NCBI GenBank assembly: GCA_026210745.1
Contig: CP110631.1
Coordinates: forward strand, 2,666,001-2,730,000
DNA length: 64,000 nucleotides
From: Exobasidium rhododendri
Taxonomy: Eukaryota; Basidiomycota; Exobasidiomycetes; Exobasidiales; Exobasidiaceae
Direction of reading: 5' to 3'
Positions within the stretch are counted from its first letter, which is position 1. The number at the start of each line of letters is the position of its first letter. The notes beneath the pieces are model-generated. The model was not told the origin of the DNA. It worked only from the letters and a program-made list of their open reading frames with translations, and ran no database searches. A program made the position numbers and the translations under genes. This document shows positions 21,851-33,517 of the stretch, piece by piece.

Positions 21851-24108
21851 ATGGCGAAAGCAACGACGATGCAGTCAGATGAAGCTGGTCCTTCTACCGG
21901 CTTTCAAACGTCCCAAGACTTCATTGCATTCGCCGACTTTGGCGATGATGAAGAGGAACAGGAGGAGGAGGATGCGAGCAGAGATACGGACTCACATCCA
22001 GGAGCAGAGCTTGAAATTAGGCTCGGTAACAAAAGAAAAGAGCCGAAATCTTCTAAGACTAATGGGAAGAAACGCAAGGTAGATGATCGGATTGAATTGG
22101 AGGGGAAGAGCAAAAGGGAAAAGAAGAGAGAGCTGGCGAGGGGAACGCCATGGTGTGTCGAGGTTGATTTTGAAAGTTGTCTTAATCAAGCAGACGTGTG
22201 AGTGGGAAACGTTACCGATGTGGTGGATGAATTTGACACACTGCTGACATTGCTAGCTCGCATGCTTTCTCAGCCTACATGATGAACTCATGGCATTTGC
22301 CGATTGGATCTCACCTACGCCAGAAGAGCATGAGACACGCAAGCTGGTCATCCAATTGATCCGGAAAGCGATAGTAAATCAGTGGCCTGATGCAGATGTC
22401 CATGCCTTTGGGAGCCAGAGCACACAGCTGTACATGCCTCAAGGGTGAGTTGTTCTGGGAGACATAGCACCTTCCTCTGCCGGCTGATGGTTTGTGTCTG
22501 CCTCCCCCTCTTCCCTGTTCGATTCTCAGCGATATTGACTTGGTGGTAGTATCTCAGAAAATGGACGATCAGCGACGGGAGACAGTTCTTCGGAATATAG
22601 CGGCTTGCCTGCGGAGAAACAATCTAGCGACAGATGTTCAAGTGATCGCCAAAGCAAAAGTGCCCATTGTCAAATTCGTCTGCACGTATGGCAAATACAA
22701 GGTCGACATCAGCCTAAATCGGATGAATGGCGTTGATGCCTCCCACTTTGTGCAGGATTGGTTGCACAGGTGTCCTGCTTTGCGACCACTGATCATGGCT
22801 GCGAAACTTCTGCTCAGCCAAAGAGGAATGAGTGAAGTCTTTTCAGGCGGCCTGGGGAGTTACAGTGTGATCTGCTTGGCGATCAGCCATGTACAAATGC
22901 ATCCGAGAATTCAGAGAGGAGAAATTGACCCCGCTCGGAATCTTGGCGTTCTCTTCTTGGAATTTCTAGAGCTGTATGGGAAGAATTTTGGTTATGATGA
23001 CGTCGGCATCTCTATCACGGGTCGAGGCAAGTATTTCCGTAAAGCGGCTAGAGGGTGGAAGGATGATCGGAGGCCGTTTATGCTCTCGATTGAAGATCCT
23101 GGCGACGCTTCCAATGACATTTCCAAAGGCTCCTTTTCTATTCTCAACGTCCGACAAGCGTTTGGAGGAGCTTTTGACATCATGACGGCTGTGATGTGTC
23201 AGGGACCAAAGAGGAAAGAGAAGCGAAATGGAAAGAATGGTCGTCGAGACGAAGATCAGGAAGCGAGAGAGGCGTTGGTCAACACTGCTCGCTTGGGCGA
23301 AAGTGACAAAGATCCGGATAGCCTGCTGGGTAACATCATTGGAGTGAACCGAGAGATGATTAAAGCGAGAAAGGATATCAGTCAGCTGTGGCAGAGTGGA
23401 ACTTTGCAGTACAAGCTGGGGAAAGCTGCGCCAGCACTGGATCCTGTCCCTATCACGTCGTCCCATAGCTCAAGAAGAGAGAGGGCCGGGCCGCCACCAC
23501 CTCGAGAGCCCAAAGCCACGAGAAAGGAAGAGAGGAAAAGGGCAAAAGATAGGGCGAAAGACGGGGCAAATGGCAAGGAGGGTGGAGGCAAAGTAGCGAG
23601 CACTACAAGCAGAGGTATTGAGATGAAAAGAAGAGGTTCTCATGAGGAGCCAATCATCGTTCTTGATGATAGCAGTGATGCTCACCGCCAAGGTAGAAGA
23701 GACAACGGCATGAAGCGCACCCTGGAGATGGAGAGCGAAGAGTCGCCTGCAGTAGACAAGCGACGGAGGAGGGATAAAGAAGAGGAGGAAGAAGACGATG
23801 CAGAGGCTGACACAAGGTACTCTAATGGAAAGAAGCACAACGCCAAAAGAGTCTCGCGGTTGGACGAATTTGCAAAGGTGGCATCCAAGACTTTCATTGT
23901 GGATGAAAGTGGGTCAGAAGATGAGCAGGGAGACACTGTATCAGCAGAGGAAGGCGAGATCGTCGAAGCACCGTCGTCAAAGAAGCGAAAAGCAAATGGG
24001 CGAAACGAAGTGAAAAAGCAGCGCAAGCACGACTATTGGGAGAAGAAGGGCAATGCAGTCGGACGCTCTATCTCCATTTCGGATTCAGATGATGAGGATC
24101 AGATATGA
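21851..24108 (+). CDS. Trf4/Pap2-type non-canonical poly(A) polymerase (TRAMP)
   Basis: Nuclear nucleotidyltransferase that adds short poly(A) tails to aberrant RNAs for exosome decay, as the catalytic subunit of TRAMP. Exons 21851-22197, 22274-22444 and 22530-24108 give 698 aa. The catalytic palm shows the GS motif within AFGSQSTQLYMP, then the metal-binding DID of QGDIDLVV, whose glycine spans the second splice, and the third acid in KVDISLN. The central domain motif SYSVICLAISHVQ and the PAP-associated block (NLGVLFLEFLELYGKNFGY) follow. The N-terminus is acidic and basic by turns. The C-terminal 250 residues are charged, Lys/Arg/Glu-rich and probably disordered. Order of motifs matches yeast Trf4/5 and fission-yeast Cid14. 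Confidence 0.92.
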
Positions 24109-24365
24109 GAGGAGCGACAGGAGAGGCAATGTGCTGTGTACAATACGATTTCCTTTCTTTTTTTTTTTCTTGATAGAGCAAGTCCAGGGACGTTGAGTAG
24201 AAGGAATCTCGTTGCTTGACACGCATGCAGTAGCTTTCTCGGGGCAGGACAACACTTGTCGTTGGCAATTGGTAGATAATACAGATGTAGTACAAGGCGA
24301 GGGCACGGCGAGGGCATAGGTCAGTATCGGTCCCCCTTTCGCCACGCATCCCAAAGATGGATGTG

Positions 24366-26343
24366 TCAGATACTGGCTTGCATTGCCTGAGAACTTTCCT
24401 CGATGGCTTCCTGTAGGCCTGTTAACCAATCCTGACATGTGATCACCTCTGCTGACGAAGTGTAGGTATGGAGTCTTGCATGTGCCAACACAGGTAGTCG
24501 TCGCAGGGTTCGACCGGAAAAGCCCTGGAAGTGGAGGACGTACGTTCAGTCTCAGAGGCGGGACTTGGGGGAAGGCCGAAGAGGAGCTACTCTTACCTTG
24601 CATTGTTCAGCTAGGGAAGCAAGGAGGGCACTACTGCTCCCATCCGCTCCTCCGGACTTCAATGCTGTCCGATACGGTATGATGTCCTATGCAGTGGAAA
24701 GGGGGTGTAAATATGCACGACAATGTCATGGAATCGCAGTGACAGACTCACCTCTATCTCCACAATACCGACACGCATGAGCTCAAGCAGACTTGACCTT
24801 AGGATGGAGTAGATGGCCTCTGCTGGAGGCGGTCCAATGTACTGCTTTATATCTGCGCGATCCATGAAGGCATTGTCTGGAAAAGAGGGAGAAAGTCAGG
24901 GGGAGGGACCTTGTTGAGAACCGTCGCAGTGACGTGATGGTAGACATCACTCACCGATCGAGTCAGAAAGATTCGATGTCGTCATAACGAGCACGTTACT
25001 TTTTTGCTTCAATTTGTCCAGTTGAGTGAGGAGAGCGTTGACGACCCGTACAGCATCACCCGGCTCTGAGCCGCTCAGCGATGACGAACGAGCAGTAGTG
25101 AGACTCTCGACTTCATCTGGAAAGCCAGGAGGAGAGTTTGCCGAAGCGCGGGAAGTAGGTCAGATATTCGGGCAACAGAATCTCGAAGATCGCAAACGCT
25201 CTCTATCCCATTCACCGATCAGTATGACGATCAACGTTTCCTCCTCTTCCACCATCTCTGTGACCATAGTGAACAGCTTTTGAACCAACTTGCCTGACTC
25301 GCTGAACCATTTCGAGAAGAGGGAGTGCGAGTTGATCTCGACCAATTTACCACAGGTGTATCTGCAGGACGAGAAGGGAAAAAGGAAGTTTGATCCAACT
25401 CGTTTATCTCGCACCCACGTCGGTACTCGTTCACCAACCTGGAGGACAGCCGGATTGCCAATTTCTGAGCAAGAGCGCGGCATAGACTGGTCTTTCCGGT
25501 ACCAGGTGGTCCATGAAGCAACACCAGTCTGTTCCACGAGACCAGATTGAAGTCGACTTTTGCATCCGAAAAGATGAGGGTGCTGGAGATGTAGTTGAGC
25601 AGCTTTGACTTGACGTCGTCTTCGTAGATCAGGCTGATCATCAATGGAGCAGTGAAGGTCTCGATTAGATCTGGACGCACCTTCCCATCACCAAAGATCT
25701 CCTCTCTTTGCACTTGCTCACCTCTCCCAGACGCCTTCTAGTGCTGCATTGGGCAACTCCAATACAGTCGCTGCCATGACTTCGTCCTGACCTTGCTCGT
25801 CTCCCTCTAGATCCATCTCGTCCATGTCATCCTGTGCTGCTGCAATGTATGCATGCACAATCAGCTCTGCCTTGCCAGTCTCTACACTTGTATTGCCTTG
25901 TCTCGCTGGAAGGAAGGAAGGAAAAATAGCGGCTCGTCAGGAATCCGTGGGCCGCGCTCGCCATCAAAGCCCCTCTAATGTTCTCACAAGACTCGCATAT
26001 CCTCACACTGTCCACATATTCTTGCAGTACTGGAAGCTGCTGCCATCCTTGAACGAAGGTGTCGCAATGCAGTACGGGTACAGTCTCCAGAAAGGCAAGT
26101 ATCTGACTCTTTATCTGCCCTATATTGACGTCATATCGAGCGACCAGACGAGCCTCGACTACATGCCATGGAGGAAAAGAAGACAGTGTTTAGAACGGCA
26201 GCGCCTCCTCTCTCTCTCTCTCTCGCCTCGAAGGTGAGCAGGTGTCAACGCTTACCATGGACCACGTTCCTCCTCTCGACGATCGCTGCCTTGCTTGTGC
26301 TCGCCTTGTTAAGCTCTCGTGACCCATTGCGATGCTGCTCCAT
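24366..26343 (-). CDS. PCH2: Pch2/TRIP13 AAA+ ATPase
   Basis: AAA+ remodeller of HORMA-domain proteins (Hop1, Mad2) acting in meiotic and spindle checkpoints. Nine exons: 26343-26256, 26158-26009, 25905-25722, 25633-25439, 25361-25216, 25116-24955, 24876-24752, 24686-24597 and 24524-24366. All eight junctions agree in phase, giving 432 aa, the same length as human TRIP13. Motifs: N-terminal [24 protein letters not shown]; Walker [21 protein letters not shown]; Walker B ILIDEVESL, whose Asp is split by intron 5; sensor [19 protein letters not shown]; and the C-terminal [11 protein letters not shown]. The gene is unusually intron-rich for this window. The start is the first ATG of an exon whose frame remains open further upstream. 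Confidence 0.94.
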
Positions 26344-26734
26344 ACTCTCCTCTCCTCGCAGCCGTCGTCGTGCCAGAATGAATGCAACGACCCAGACAGG
26401 AGCGCGTCTGCCCCATCGTGTTGTTCTTTTCTTTTCGCCTTTCGCGGCCCTGTCACGCATAGAGTAAGTAGACCACAGAACTCGCTCCATCATTTCAGTC
26501 CGTCGAGCACACCAACCAGCAGGCCGTACGTAGCCCAGATAAGAGGCCCCCATACAGTAACACTGCGTCTGCTTCAATGGCGGGAGGAATGAGGAACAGC
26601 GTCGTCAGAATTCTCAGTAGTGTCAGTAGGCTCATCTAAGCAGGAAATAAGAGCATTTCACCACGCAAAAGAGAAAATCACACCGGCAAACACGATAGCA
26701 ACAAGATGAAATTAAAACATTTGCAGAGAAAGAA
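26344..26734. other. Intergenic, PCH2 promoter / U5 downstream region
   Basis: 391 bases between the PCH2 start and the 3' end of the U5-like RNA on the same strand. A frame upstream of PCH2 is open but has no family similarity. Nothing else was recognised. Confidence 0.35.
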
Positions 26735-26890
26735 AAGGCTGCTCCTCATGGGGGAGGAAGGCAGCAGAAAGAGATTGAAAAAGTGTCTACATTCGCCATA
26801 AGCGAAATTGACCGCAGGAGCTTCAAAGTAAAAGGCGTTGGAGCTGTTGACGGAGGACAATTTCAGACGAAGATGGAGAAGTAAAGAAGG
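26735..26890 (-). ncRNA. Candidate U5 spliceosomal snRNA
   Basis: U5 snRNA aligns exons in the spliceosome through its invariant loop I. On the minus strand 26837-26827 reads CGCCTTTTACT, identical to the U5 loop I. It is closed by AGCTCCAA (26845-26838) pairing with TTGAAGCT (26826-26819), one mismatch. Outside this, GAAATTG (26864-26858) pairs perfectly with CAATTTC (26810-26804), and TTCTCCAT (26880-26873) pairs with ATGGCGAA (26799-26792) at seven of eight positions. This nested order reproduces U5 stems Ic, Ib and Ia. A T-rich single-stranded stretch (26786-26775, reading ACACTTTTTCAA) lies where the Sm site is expected, though it lacks the usual G. A strong terminal hairpin (26765-26738, GCTGC...GCAGC) follows. 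Ends are approximate. A covariance search was not possible. Confidence 0.65.
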
Positions 26891-26916
26891 AAGGATCTCG
26901 CGCCCTGCAGAAGGCT

Positions 26917-26928
26917 GTTATATATTTG
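26917..26928 (-). promoter_or_regulatory. TATA-like element upstream of the U5 candidate
   Basis: The minus strand reads CAAATATATAAC, about 25-35 bases upstream of the inferred RNA start near 26890. It would be a normal TATA position for a Pol II snRNA gene. Assigned from position only. Confidence 0.35.
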
Positions 26929-27156
26929 TCAAGCGAGGATTCTGCGCTCGAGTCCCGTGACATAAGTGAATGCACGTGCGCCTCTCTTTGATTCCCGAGC
27001 TCCCCAAATTCTGCCCCTCAAACGCGCTTACACCTGGTTATACGCACCTTGAATTTCACCTCGCACACTTTACCTTCCCTACCGAGCCGTTCAGCAGAGA
27101 GATCGCTCTACGAAGCCACATCATCCCTACGGTAGACACCGCATAGGACCGACACA

Positions 27157-28348
27157 ATGACGACGGTCCAAAAGATCAAAGAGATCGAAGAGGAGATTGG
27201 GAAGACCCAGAAGAACAAGGCCACCTCGTACCATTTGGGCCAACTTCGATCAAAACTAGCCAAACTTCAAAGAGAATTAATCGCACCCTCTACAAGCGGT
27301 GGCGGACCTGGGGTCGGATTCGATGTCCCAAGGTCAGGCCAAGCAACGGTGGGCTTCATAGGATTTCCGTCCGTGGGAAAGAGCACCTTGATGTCTGGAC
27401 TGACAGGCACCACTTCCGAAGTAGCAGCATATGAGTTCACAACCCTGACAACAGTACCGGGGACGATGGAAGTTCATGGAGCGCAACTGCAGATTCTGGA
27501 CTTGCCTGGTATCATTGAAGGAGCCAAGGATGGAAAAGGTCGAGGTAGACAGGTTATTGCAGTTGCAAGAACTTGTAATCTCATCTTCCTGGTTCTGGAC
27601 GTGTGCAAACCATTGGCGGATAAGGCAATTCTGGAAAAGGAACTGGAAGGAGTGGGTATTCGACTAAACAAGACTCCTCCCAACATCGTTTTTCGGAAGA
27701 AGGACAAGGGTGGTATCAGCTTCACAAACACGGTGCCACTGACACAGATTGATGCAGACGTCGTCCGAGCAGTCTGTCACGAGTACAAGATTGCGAGTGC
27801 TGACATCGCCTTTAGATGTGATGGCACCGTTGACGACTTGATTGAGTGAGTGTGTGTGTGTGTGTGGGAGAGGGGATGAGAGGTACTTTCCTTTTCTATC
27901 TTGTGCACTAAAGCGTCCGCGATCTTCTTCTTGCAGCGTCATCGAAGGCAACCGGGTGTATGTGCCTTGCATCTACGTATTGAACAAGATAGACAGCATC
28001 TCCATCGAAGAGCTAGACTTGCTCTATAAGATCCCTCACTCTGTCCCCATCAGCTCAAAGCTCTGGCTCAACATCGACGAGCTGATTGACAAGATGTGGG
28101 ACGAACTTCGACTTGTTCGAGTATACACCAAGCCCAGCAAAGCAGCCCCCGACTACAGTCAACCAGTCGTGCTACGGCAAGGAAAGTCTACCGTTCTCGA
28201 CTTTGCCAATGCCATTCACAAAGAGATCGCTCGACAGCTCAAATTTGCCATGGTCTACGGGGCTTCTTCCAAACACCCTCGTGGTCAACGAGTCGGAGTG
28301 GATCACGTCTTGATGGATGAAGATGTCGTCACACTTTTCAAGCGATAA
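27157..28348 (+). CDS. DRG1/Rbg1 developmentally regulated GTPase
   Basis: Cytoplasmic Obg/DRG-family GTPase that associates with ribosomes together with a DFRP/Tma46 partner. Two exons, 27157-27845 and 27937-28348 (intron 91 nt, beginning with a GT repeat), give 366 aa, as usual for Rbg1/DRG1. The N-terminal helix-rich segment has TQKNKAT. G1 is [10 protein letters not shown]2 is in EFTTLTT, G3 is DLPGIIEGA with the DRG-specific KGRGRQV following, and G4 is NKID. The C-terminal TGS domain includes VRVYTKP and FANAIHKEI, ending DEDVVTLFK. Residues favour DRG1 over DRG2 ([17 protein letters not shown]). It is divergent from the U5-like RNA. Confidence 0.95.
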
Positions 28349-28473
28349 ACGAGAGGGGAAAGACGCACAGTATAGTTGTTATAGCTTGCTTAGATGCATA
28401 GGAGTAGGAGAGCGGCAACCTTGTACAACACAACAAAACAATCATCGATTCTTTCTTTTGACGTGGTCCACCT

Positions 28474-29477
28474 TCATTTCCCTTGAGCGGCTCCCTTTCG
28501 AAGTTCTGCATCCTGTGTGGTGTTTGCCTGCTTACGCTGCAGCGCCATCTGCTTCTTCTTGGTTTGCCTGGTCGGAGGTAATCGTATTGAAGGAAGAAAT
28601 AAGAAGCTGCACAATCAATAGCTATGCCCGTCCAAACTCACGTATTGAAGATTGTCGACATGATGAATCGAATAAAGGCAAAGTAAGGCTCCCATAGTTG
28701 AGGCGCCAAATAGCGCTGAGCTACACCGATGGAGATTGGTGAAGTCACCCAAGTGACTTTCATGAGAAATGGGAAGTTGGCCTTGATAACAGCTAAGACG
28801 CGGTCAAAACTTCTTGCACCGTTGATGTACGCCAAGGATGTAAGGTAGACTTTGAGGGGAGGGAAGACGTGTGGAAAAGAAGATGAAAAACCCATTCTTC
28901 GCCCCTCTTTAAGCTCAAAAACAAGGTTCCACACTCACCTATGTTGCCAATTACAGCGACTGTCAAGTTGGAGGTGATGATCTGTTTCACCCTGTCTCTT
29001 GGCGTCGTCTTTCCTGCAAAGCGACGCTGTAAGATCCCTACATCATCAAAAGGGAAAAGGGGGAAGAAATAGAAGGGAAGCAGGTCAGCGTAAGCCACTC
29101 GTAAAGAAAGAGAGGGAGGGGGGGGGGGAAGAGAGAGAGAAAGAGGACATCAAGCGCCACGCACCAGTCATCACATGACCCAAAGGAGCACTTATAGCAA
29201 ACCCGTACACGAACATCTTGATGGCCTTTTCATTGATTCCTAGATTTTCGAAGAAGGCTTGGATGGAATTGACTGGTTGTTGTTCGAAGGTTCTCTTTTC
29301 AGAGCCTTGCTGCGTCGATACGGTTCGCTTCGTGGCAGGACCTACACCGGCAAACTTTCCTGCCAAGATCTCCGCCAAAGCAGCCAAAAAGCCGGAAGTC
29401 AACATCTTTGTTCGCAGGGGATTGGTGTTGAGTGCCGTGATGTACTGCACGAGCAATTGTTGTCCTACAGCAGCCAT
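28474..29477 (-). CDS. Mpv17/PMP22-family membrane protein
   Basis: Small four-helix membrane protein family of peroxisomes and mitochondria (PXMP2/PMP22, Mpv17, Sym1). Exons 29477-29165, 29037-28939, 28849-28642 and 28567-28474 give 237 aa. The N-terminus reads YITALNTNPLRTKMLTSG, matching the family opening. FAISAPLGHVMTG corresponds to the family GP.GH motif. The C-terminal block with TWVTSPISIGVAQRYL and LWEPYFAF resembles the peroxisomal PMP22/PXMP2 branch more than Mpv17 proper. A short basic tail ends the protein; the last intron (74 nt, acceptor ACCAG) is the least certain because a 25-nt alternative is in the same frame. Intron 1 contains an 11-base C run on the sense strand. Confidence 0.82.
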
Positions 29478-29904
29478 CTTGAATGTTTTCTTTTTTTATT
29501 TTCTTTCTCGTTCTCGAGGAGGATGTTGGGTGGGAGAGGAAGGGGCGAGTCGAGTTGTGGGGTCAGGGAGGGGAGAAGCAGGATTGTCGAGCGTGTCCGT
29601 AGCGTCCTTGACCGGCTCCACACAAGCTACTTTTATTGCGAGCGCGACGTAAAAGATAAACCAGATGGCCATAGTATAAAAGGCTGTAAAAAGGCTGCAA
29701 TACACTCGTTATAGCACGACCCTTGCAATAGAATCGACACGCGTTCATTATTAGCACATTACAATCCCTATCAGCCACATAGCAGACATCCGTCTTGGCC
29801 GTTTAGCCGGACGAGCCTTTTCTGAAGAAAGGACTCGAGAAGTAAGGCAGCATTACCAATCGCACACTCGCATACTCACGTACCTGGACTTGCTCACCTC
29901 GATC
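29478..29904. promoter_or_regulatory. Divergent promoter, Mpv17-like / Tim17-like
   Basis: 427 bp between divergent starts of two organelle membrane-protein genes. No gene or defined motif was recognised; shared promoter inferred from layout. Confidence 0.35.
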
Positions 29905-30808
29905 ATGAGCTGGGTCCCTTTGTGGTTGCAGCCTATTCCTCCACCTGAGCACGACATCGACGATACGCCCTCACGACCGTCCGCCGATGCCCAAACCTTT
30001 CCCTCCACGTTGTCACCGTCGTCGTCGTCTCCCTCGATCCTGTCGCATACAGCAAGCTTAGCTCACGAAGTCCGTCAAGATGTGGAGGAAGTCGAGGAGG
30101 AGTCCGGGCCGATGCTTGCAATACCATTGACTGGCTTCACCTTAGGATTCGGCGCAGGGCTTTACGGTGGGGCAAAGCGATCGTCGCTCGTCTTCATGGC
30201 GGAGAATGCCCATCGAAGGCCGGACACTGTCCAAGGCTGGTTTTTCTACAATAAGACCAAGGTGGGTACCGCCTTGATGAGTCTGCTCCACACGAATGAT
30301 ACCTTTGAGACTGATCATCGTGGTTTATCTTGCCGACAGAATTATCGTGTTCTCTTAGCTGGAATTACCAGCGGTCTCAAGACGGGAGCGAGGGTAGGAT
30401 TCTGGACACTAGCTTACGTTGGAATCGAGTATGGAATTACGAGGTTGCAGCAAGATCGAGCGAGGAGGCAGGGAGGAGAGGCAGCAGATATAGGCGCCCG
30501 TTGGATTGCAAGTGGAACAGCAGGACTGGGAATCGCTGGGGGAGCGAGCTTACTTTGTGAGTTGTGTATCGGAGAAGATGATGTCGGCTGTCAGGACGTT
30601 CGTTTCAACTAGAACCACCTCCCTTCTCACAGATCGACTTCCTGGTCCAGTCGCACGCAGAGCTCTATTGATTGGTACGACTGCAGGGGGGCTCAGTTGG
30701 TGCCCTCCGAGATCTTCAACATCGGCTCGCTCTCGAAAAGCCGAGCACAGAGCGGACGTGAAAACCCCCGCCCTTCCCCCCCCCCCTTCCTTCTTCCCAT
30801 CACCATAG
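29905..30808 (+). CDS. Tim17/Tim22-family-like membrane protein
   Basis: Predicted membrane protein with glycine-rich helices like the Tim17/Tim22/Tim23 group; precise role unknown. Start is the ATG at 29905. An intron at 30262-30339 (78 nt, no stop) joins NKTK to NYRVLLAG; another at 30557-30632 joins GGASLL to YRLPGP. Motifs: IPLTGFTLGFGAGLYGG, LLAGITSGLKTGARVGFW, and SGTAGLGIAGG. The C-terminus is suspect: as read, the frame after TTAGG becomes proline-rich and ends at 30808. If the G6 run at 30686-30691 were G5, the protein would read VGALRDLQHRLALEKP and end at 30761, which looks far more natural. A further 51-nt intron at 30758-30808 is also conceivable. About 210-245 aa depending on model. 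Confidence 0.6.
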
Positions 30809-31484
30809 GAGACTTCATCGAGCTCTCATTGTAATATAGTAGACATAATCTGTATAACCATAATCGAAAGATTTGTACAACCAAACGGGAAAGACAAGCT
30901 ACACTATGCTTCACTTGCAAATGTAGAGCGAAACCTTGCGAGGAGGATCATCTGCTCAGACTCAAAGGTCGAGCATAAATCAAACTCCACGCACCCAGTC
31001 TCATCCTCGATCCCCCTCTAATGAAATAACGGGGATACTCTTTCGCCGACAAAATTCGCTATGACGGCCTCGTTCGGTCCTGGATAGGCTGCATCTTACA
31101 GTAAAGTAGAGAGCCCATCTCTAGAAGAGGTGCTTTTGAAGCGGTCGGGGTCCGTGTCGAATGACACTTTGCGTTAAGAGAAGAGAAAAGGAAGAAACCT
31201 CTGCTCTCTTCTCAGCACTTTTTAAACACATTTTTTTGGGCCGCGGGGGGATTTCTTCTTTTGTTTAGTTTGGTTTTCTGTCGGTTACCAACGATCGAAA
31301 CACACGTGCCAATTACTCCTCAGCAACAACAACCGCGCAGAATTTAGAATTTGACCATGGCAATCTCGAAGGCGCAGTCTCACACGGCAAGGTCATGGTC
31401 CATTCTGAGGCACATTACAGTTAATCAAGAGTATGCAGAATAGCCACATCCAAACAGAGGACACCAACACCACCTTCCAGTCGA
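30809..31484. other. Intergenic between convergent genes
   Basis: 676 bases between the Tim17-like gene and the chitin deacetylase stop. No coding frame, RNA or repeat was recognised; an unusually long interval for a convergent pair here. Confidence 0.35.
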
Positions 31485-32457
31485 TCAGTGAATCTTGATG
31501 TTGTTGCAGTTCCAGGTGGAATCTCTTTTGCCTGGTGTACCGATCACTTTGTAGCCGTTGAAGTTGAGACTCTCGGGCACAGTCTGCATGTTGGCGGTAG
31601 TGTATCCGTTCTTCTTGGCGATCTTGATGGAGTCTGGGAACAGAGTGTTGGCAGTGGTATCCTCGGTCTCGTGCATGAGTACGATAGCGTGCTTTGGGGA
31701 CTTGATTCCTTTGATGATCGTTTCACTCTGTGCAACACTGGAACCAGTGCTGTCACCCGAGTCGACTGTCCAGTTGATCACGACGAGGTTGTGCTTGTTG
31801 TTCAAGTAGCTGACAACCTCATCGTTGGCTTCTCCGTACGGCGGTCGAATGCAGGATGGTACCGCTCCGATGATCTTGTATAAGGCTGTCTCGACTTCAT
31901 CGACTTCCTCGTCGATCTGTTTGTGGCTCAGATTGTTGAGGTGGGGGTGAGTGGCGGTGTGGGAACAGATTTGCATGCCGCTGTCGTATGCATGCTTGAG
32001 GTCAGTGGCATACGGTTCATCGTACGCGCAGCTGCACGAAAGTAGGGGGGAGGGAGGGCGGACGACGGTGTCAACACTGCAAGGAAAGTGCTCTATTCTG
32101 CACCTCCAAAGTGTGCTCCACTCACTCGTAATTGAGAAGGTTGACGAAGAACGTCACCTTGATGCCGTTGGAAACAGCGGTATCGGTGATTTGTCTCATG
32201 TTCTTGTAAGGGCCGTCATCAAAGGTGAAGTCGTAGCAATGAGACGTAGTGCAACGGGTCTGTATGCCAGTAAGTCCATTGGGCGGGCCTCGCTTCTCGA
32301 TCTGCGCAGCGTCTCGCCAGGCAAACGTTTGATACTCGGACGGATCTCGTTTGGCCAAGTCTGCCATGACTTCATCGGGCAACGATGGCAAGTAAGCATT
32401 TCCTGCAAGGACAGATGTAATGGCAGTAGCGGCCAAGAGAAGGGATCGAGATAGCAT
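31485..32457 (-). CDS. Secreted polysaccharide (chitin) deacetylase, CE4
   Basis: Carbohydrate esterase family 4 enzyme that removes acetyl groups from chitin in the fungal wall. Exons 32457-32126 and 32031-31485 give 292 aa. A clear signal peptide (MLSRSLLLAATAITSVLAG) starts the protein. The NodB-domain motifs are present: motif 1 TFDDGP (catalytic base and metal Asp), motif 2 HTATHPHL (HxxxH metal ligands), motif 3 RPPYG, motif 4 VDSGD where many relatives have a following Trp, and motif 5 VLMHE. A KR-containing segment near residues 55-56 before the catalytic domain suggests propeptide processing. No GPI-anchor-like hydrophobic tail is seen, so secretion into the wall or medium is likely. 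Confidence 0.92.
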
Positions 32458-33517
32458 GTTTGACGATGAAACAAGAATCTGAACTTTTTCTCCTCTCTTT
32501 TCTTTTTATCCTTTTGGGGGATTTCGGAAAGTGGGGTTTTAAATTTGTGCGCAGTGACGGAAACGAGTGTGGTGAAAATGAGTGTGATGTCCGGGGGACG
32601 TGATAAGGAAGAGAAGATCGAGCGGGGGTTTGGATTCGTAGGACTGGTGCGGGGGGATGAGTGTGAATAAAAGGGTTGGGGTCTAGGAGCTTGTCCTCTC
32701 TTATCCTCGATCGCATAATCATCCTACTCCCTGCCTCGCTCATACCCGCCGGGGTGTTTGCGAGAGGTACTACTACTTCATAAGGGTTCGCAGCACAATA
32801 GGCCGAACTTCCAAAGTATTTAGTACACAGTGGTGCTGTATCACACTTACATTTCAGATGATACAGATTGACGAGGAATTCGTGCATACTATTACAGCAC
32901 TGTGGCTCTCATGCAGCTCCTTCAGTCCGACCCGGGTGGCTCGAGTTATCGTTACTTGACATTAGAAAAATGAATGCGTGCGTGCATCTTGCAACGACGA
33001 TCAAGTCGAAGAAGCTAAGGAACTGTCAGCTGCTGCAGGCCTTTTCCCTCCCCGCGAGGTACTTCAACAGTCGGGTCTATTCATCCTCTCTACACTCTGG
33101 GTCTGATACAGAACAAGGGTACGCACACCTACGTTCTGAAAGCGAGATTGCTATTGTGAATGCCCTTCACGCAATTCTTTCTTGACAGAACGTTCTTCCT
33201 GATACAGCAGGAATCGTGCCAGAGACGCACGCGTGCGCGCTTCTATGTCTATGGAGGGAAAGAAGAGCGGGCAATGTGCTTTGCGGGAAAAGAATGAAGT
33301 CTCGCGATCTTCAGACGGGACAGGAAAGTAGACTTGAGACTCAGACATGCTCCTTTGCGTAATATGATCCGCAACCCATTCGAAGCAAGCAGATTCGTGG
33401 CCCGAGTGTGGAAGGCAAAGTATTCGGTAAATGAGTGGGAATGTCCTCTAAACTAGGCTGACGATCACACATCGAGACTATGGAAAAGGAGGGAATATTA
33501 ATGTCATTGGCAAGAGA
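32458..33517. other. Long intergenic upstream of chitin deacetylase
   Basis: 1.06 kb with the leftward promoter of the chitin deacetylase gene. The remainder up to the U5-like fragment contains no recognised gene. It borders the transposon-bearing region. Confidence 0.35.

Noticed and set aside
24506-24515. tRNA B-box-like GGGTTCGACC
   Set aside because: It falls inside the last coding exon of PCH2, and no A-box or cloverleaf could be built around it.
32868-33185. 105-residue frame upstream of the chitin deacetylase
   Set aside because: No motif, poor coding character, and no splice partners; treated as chance.
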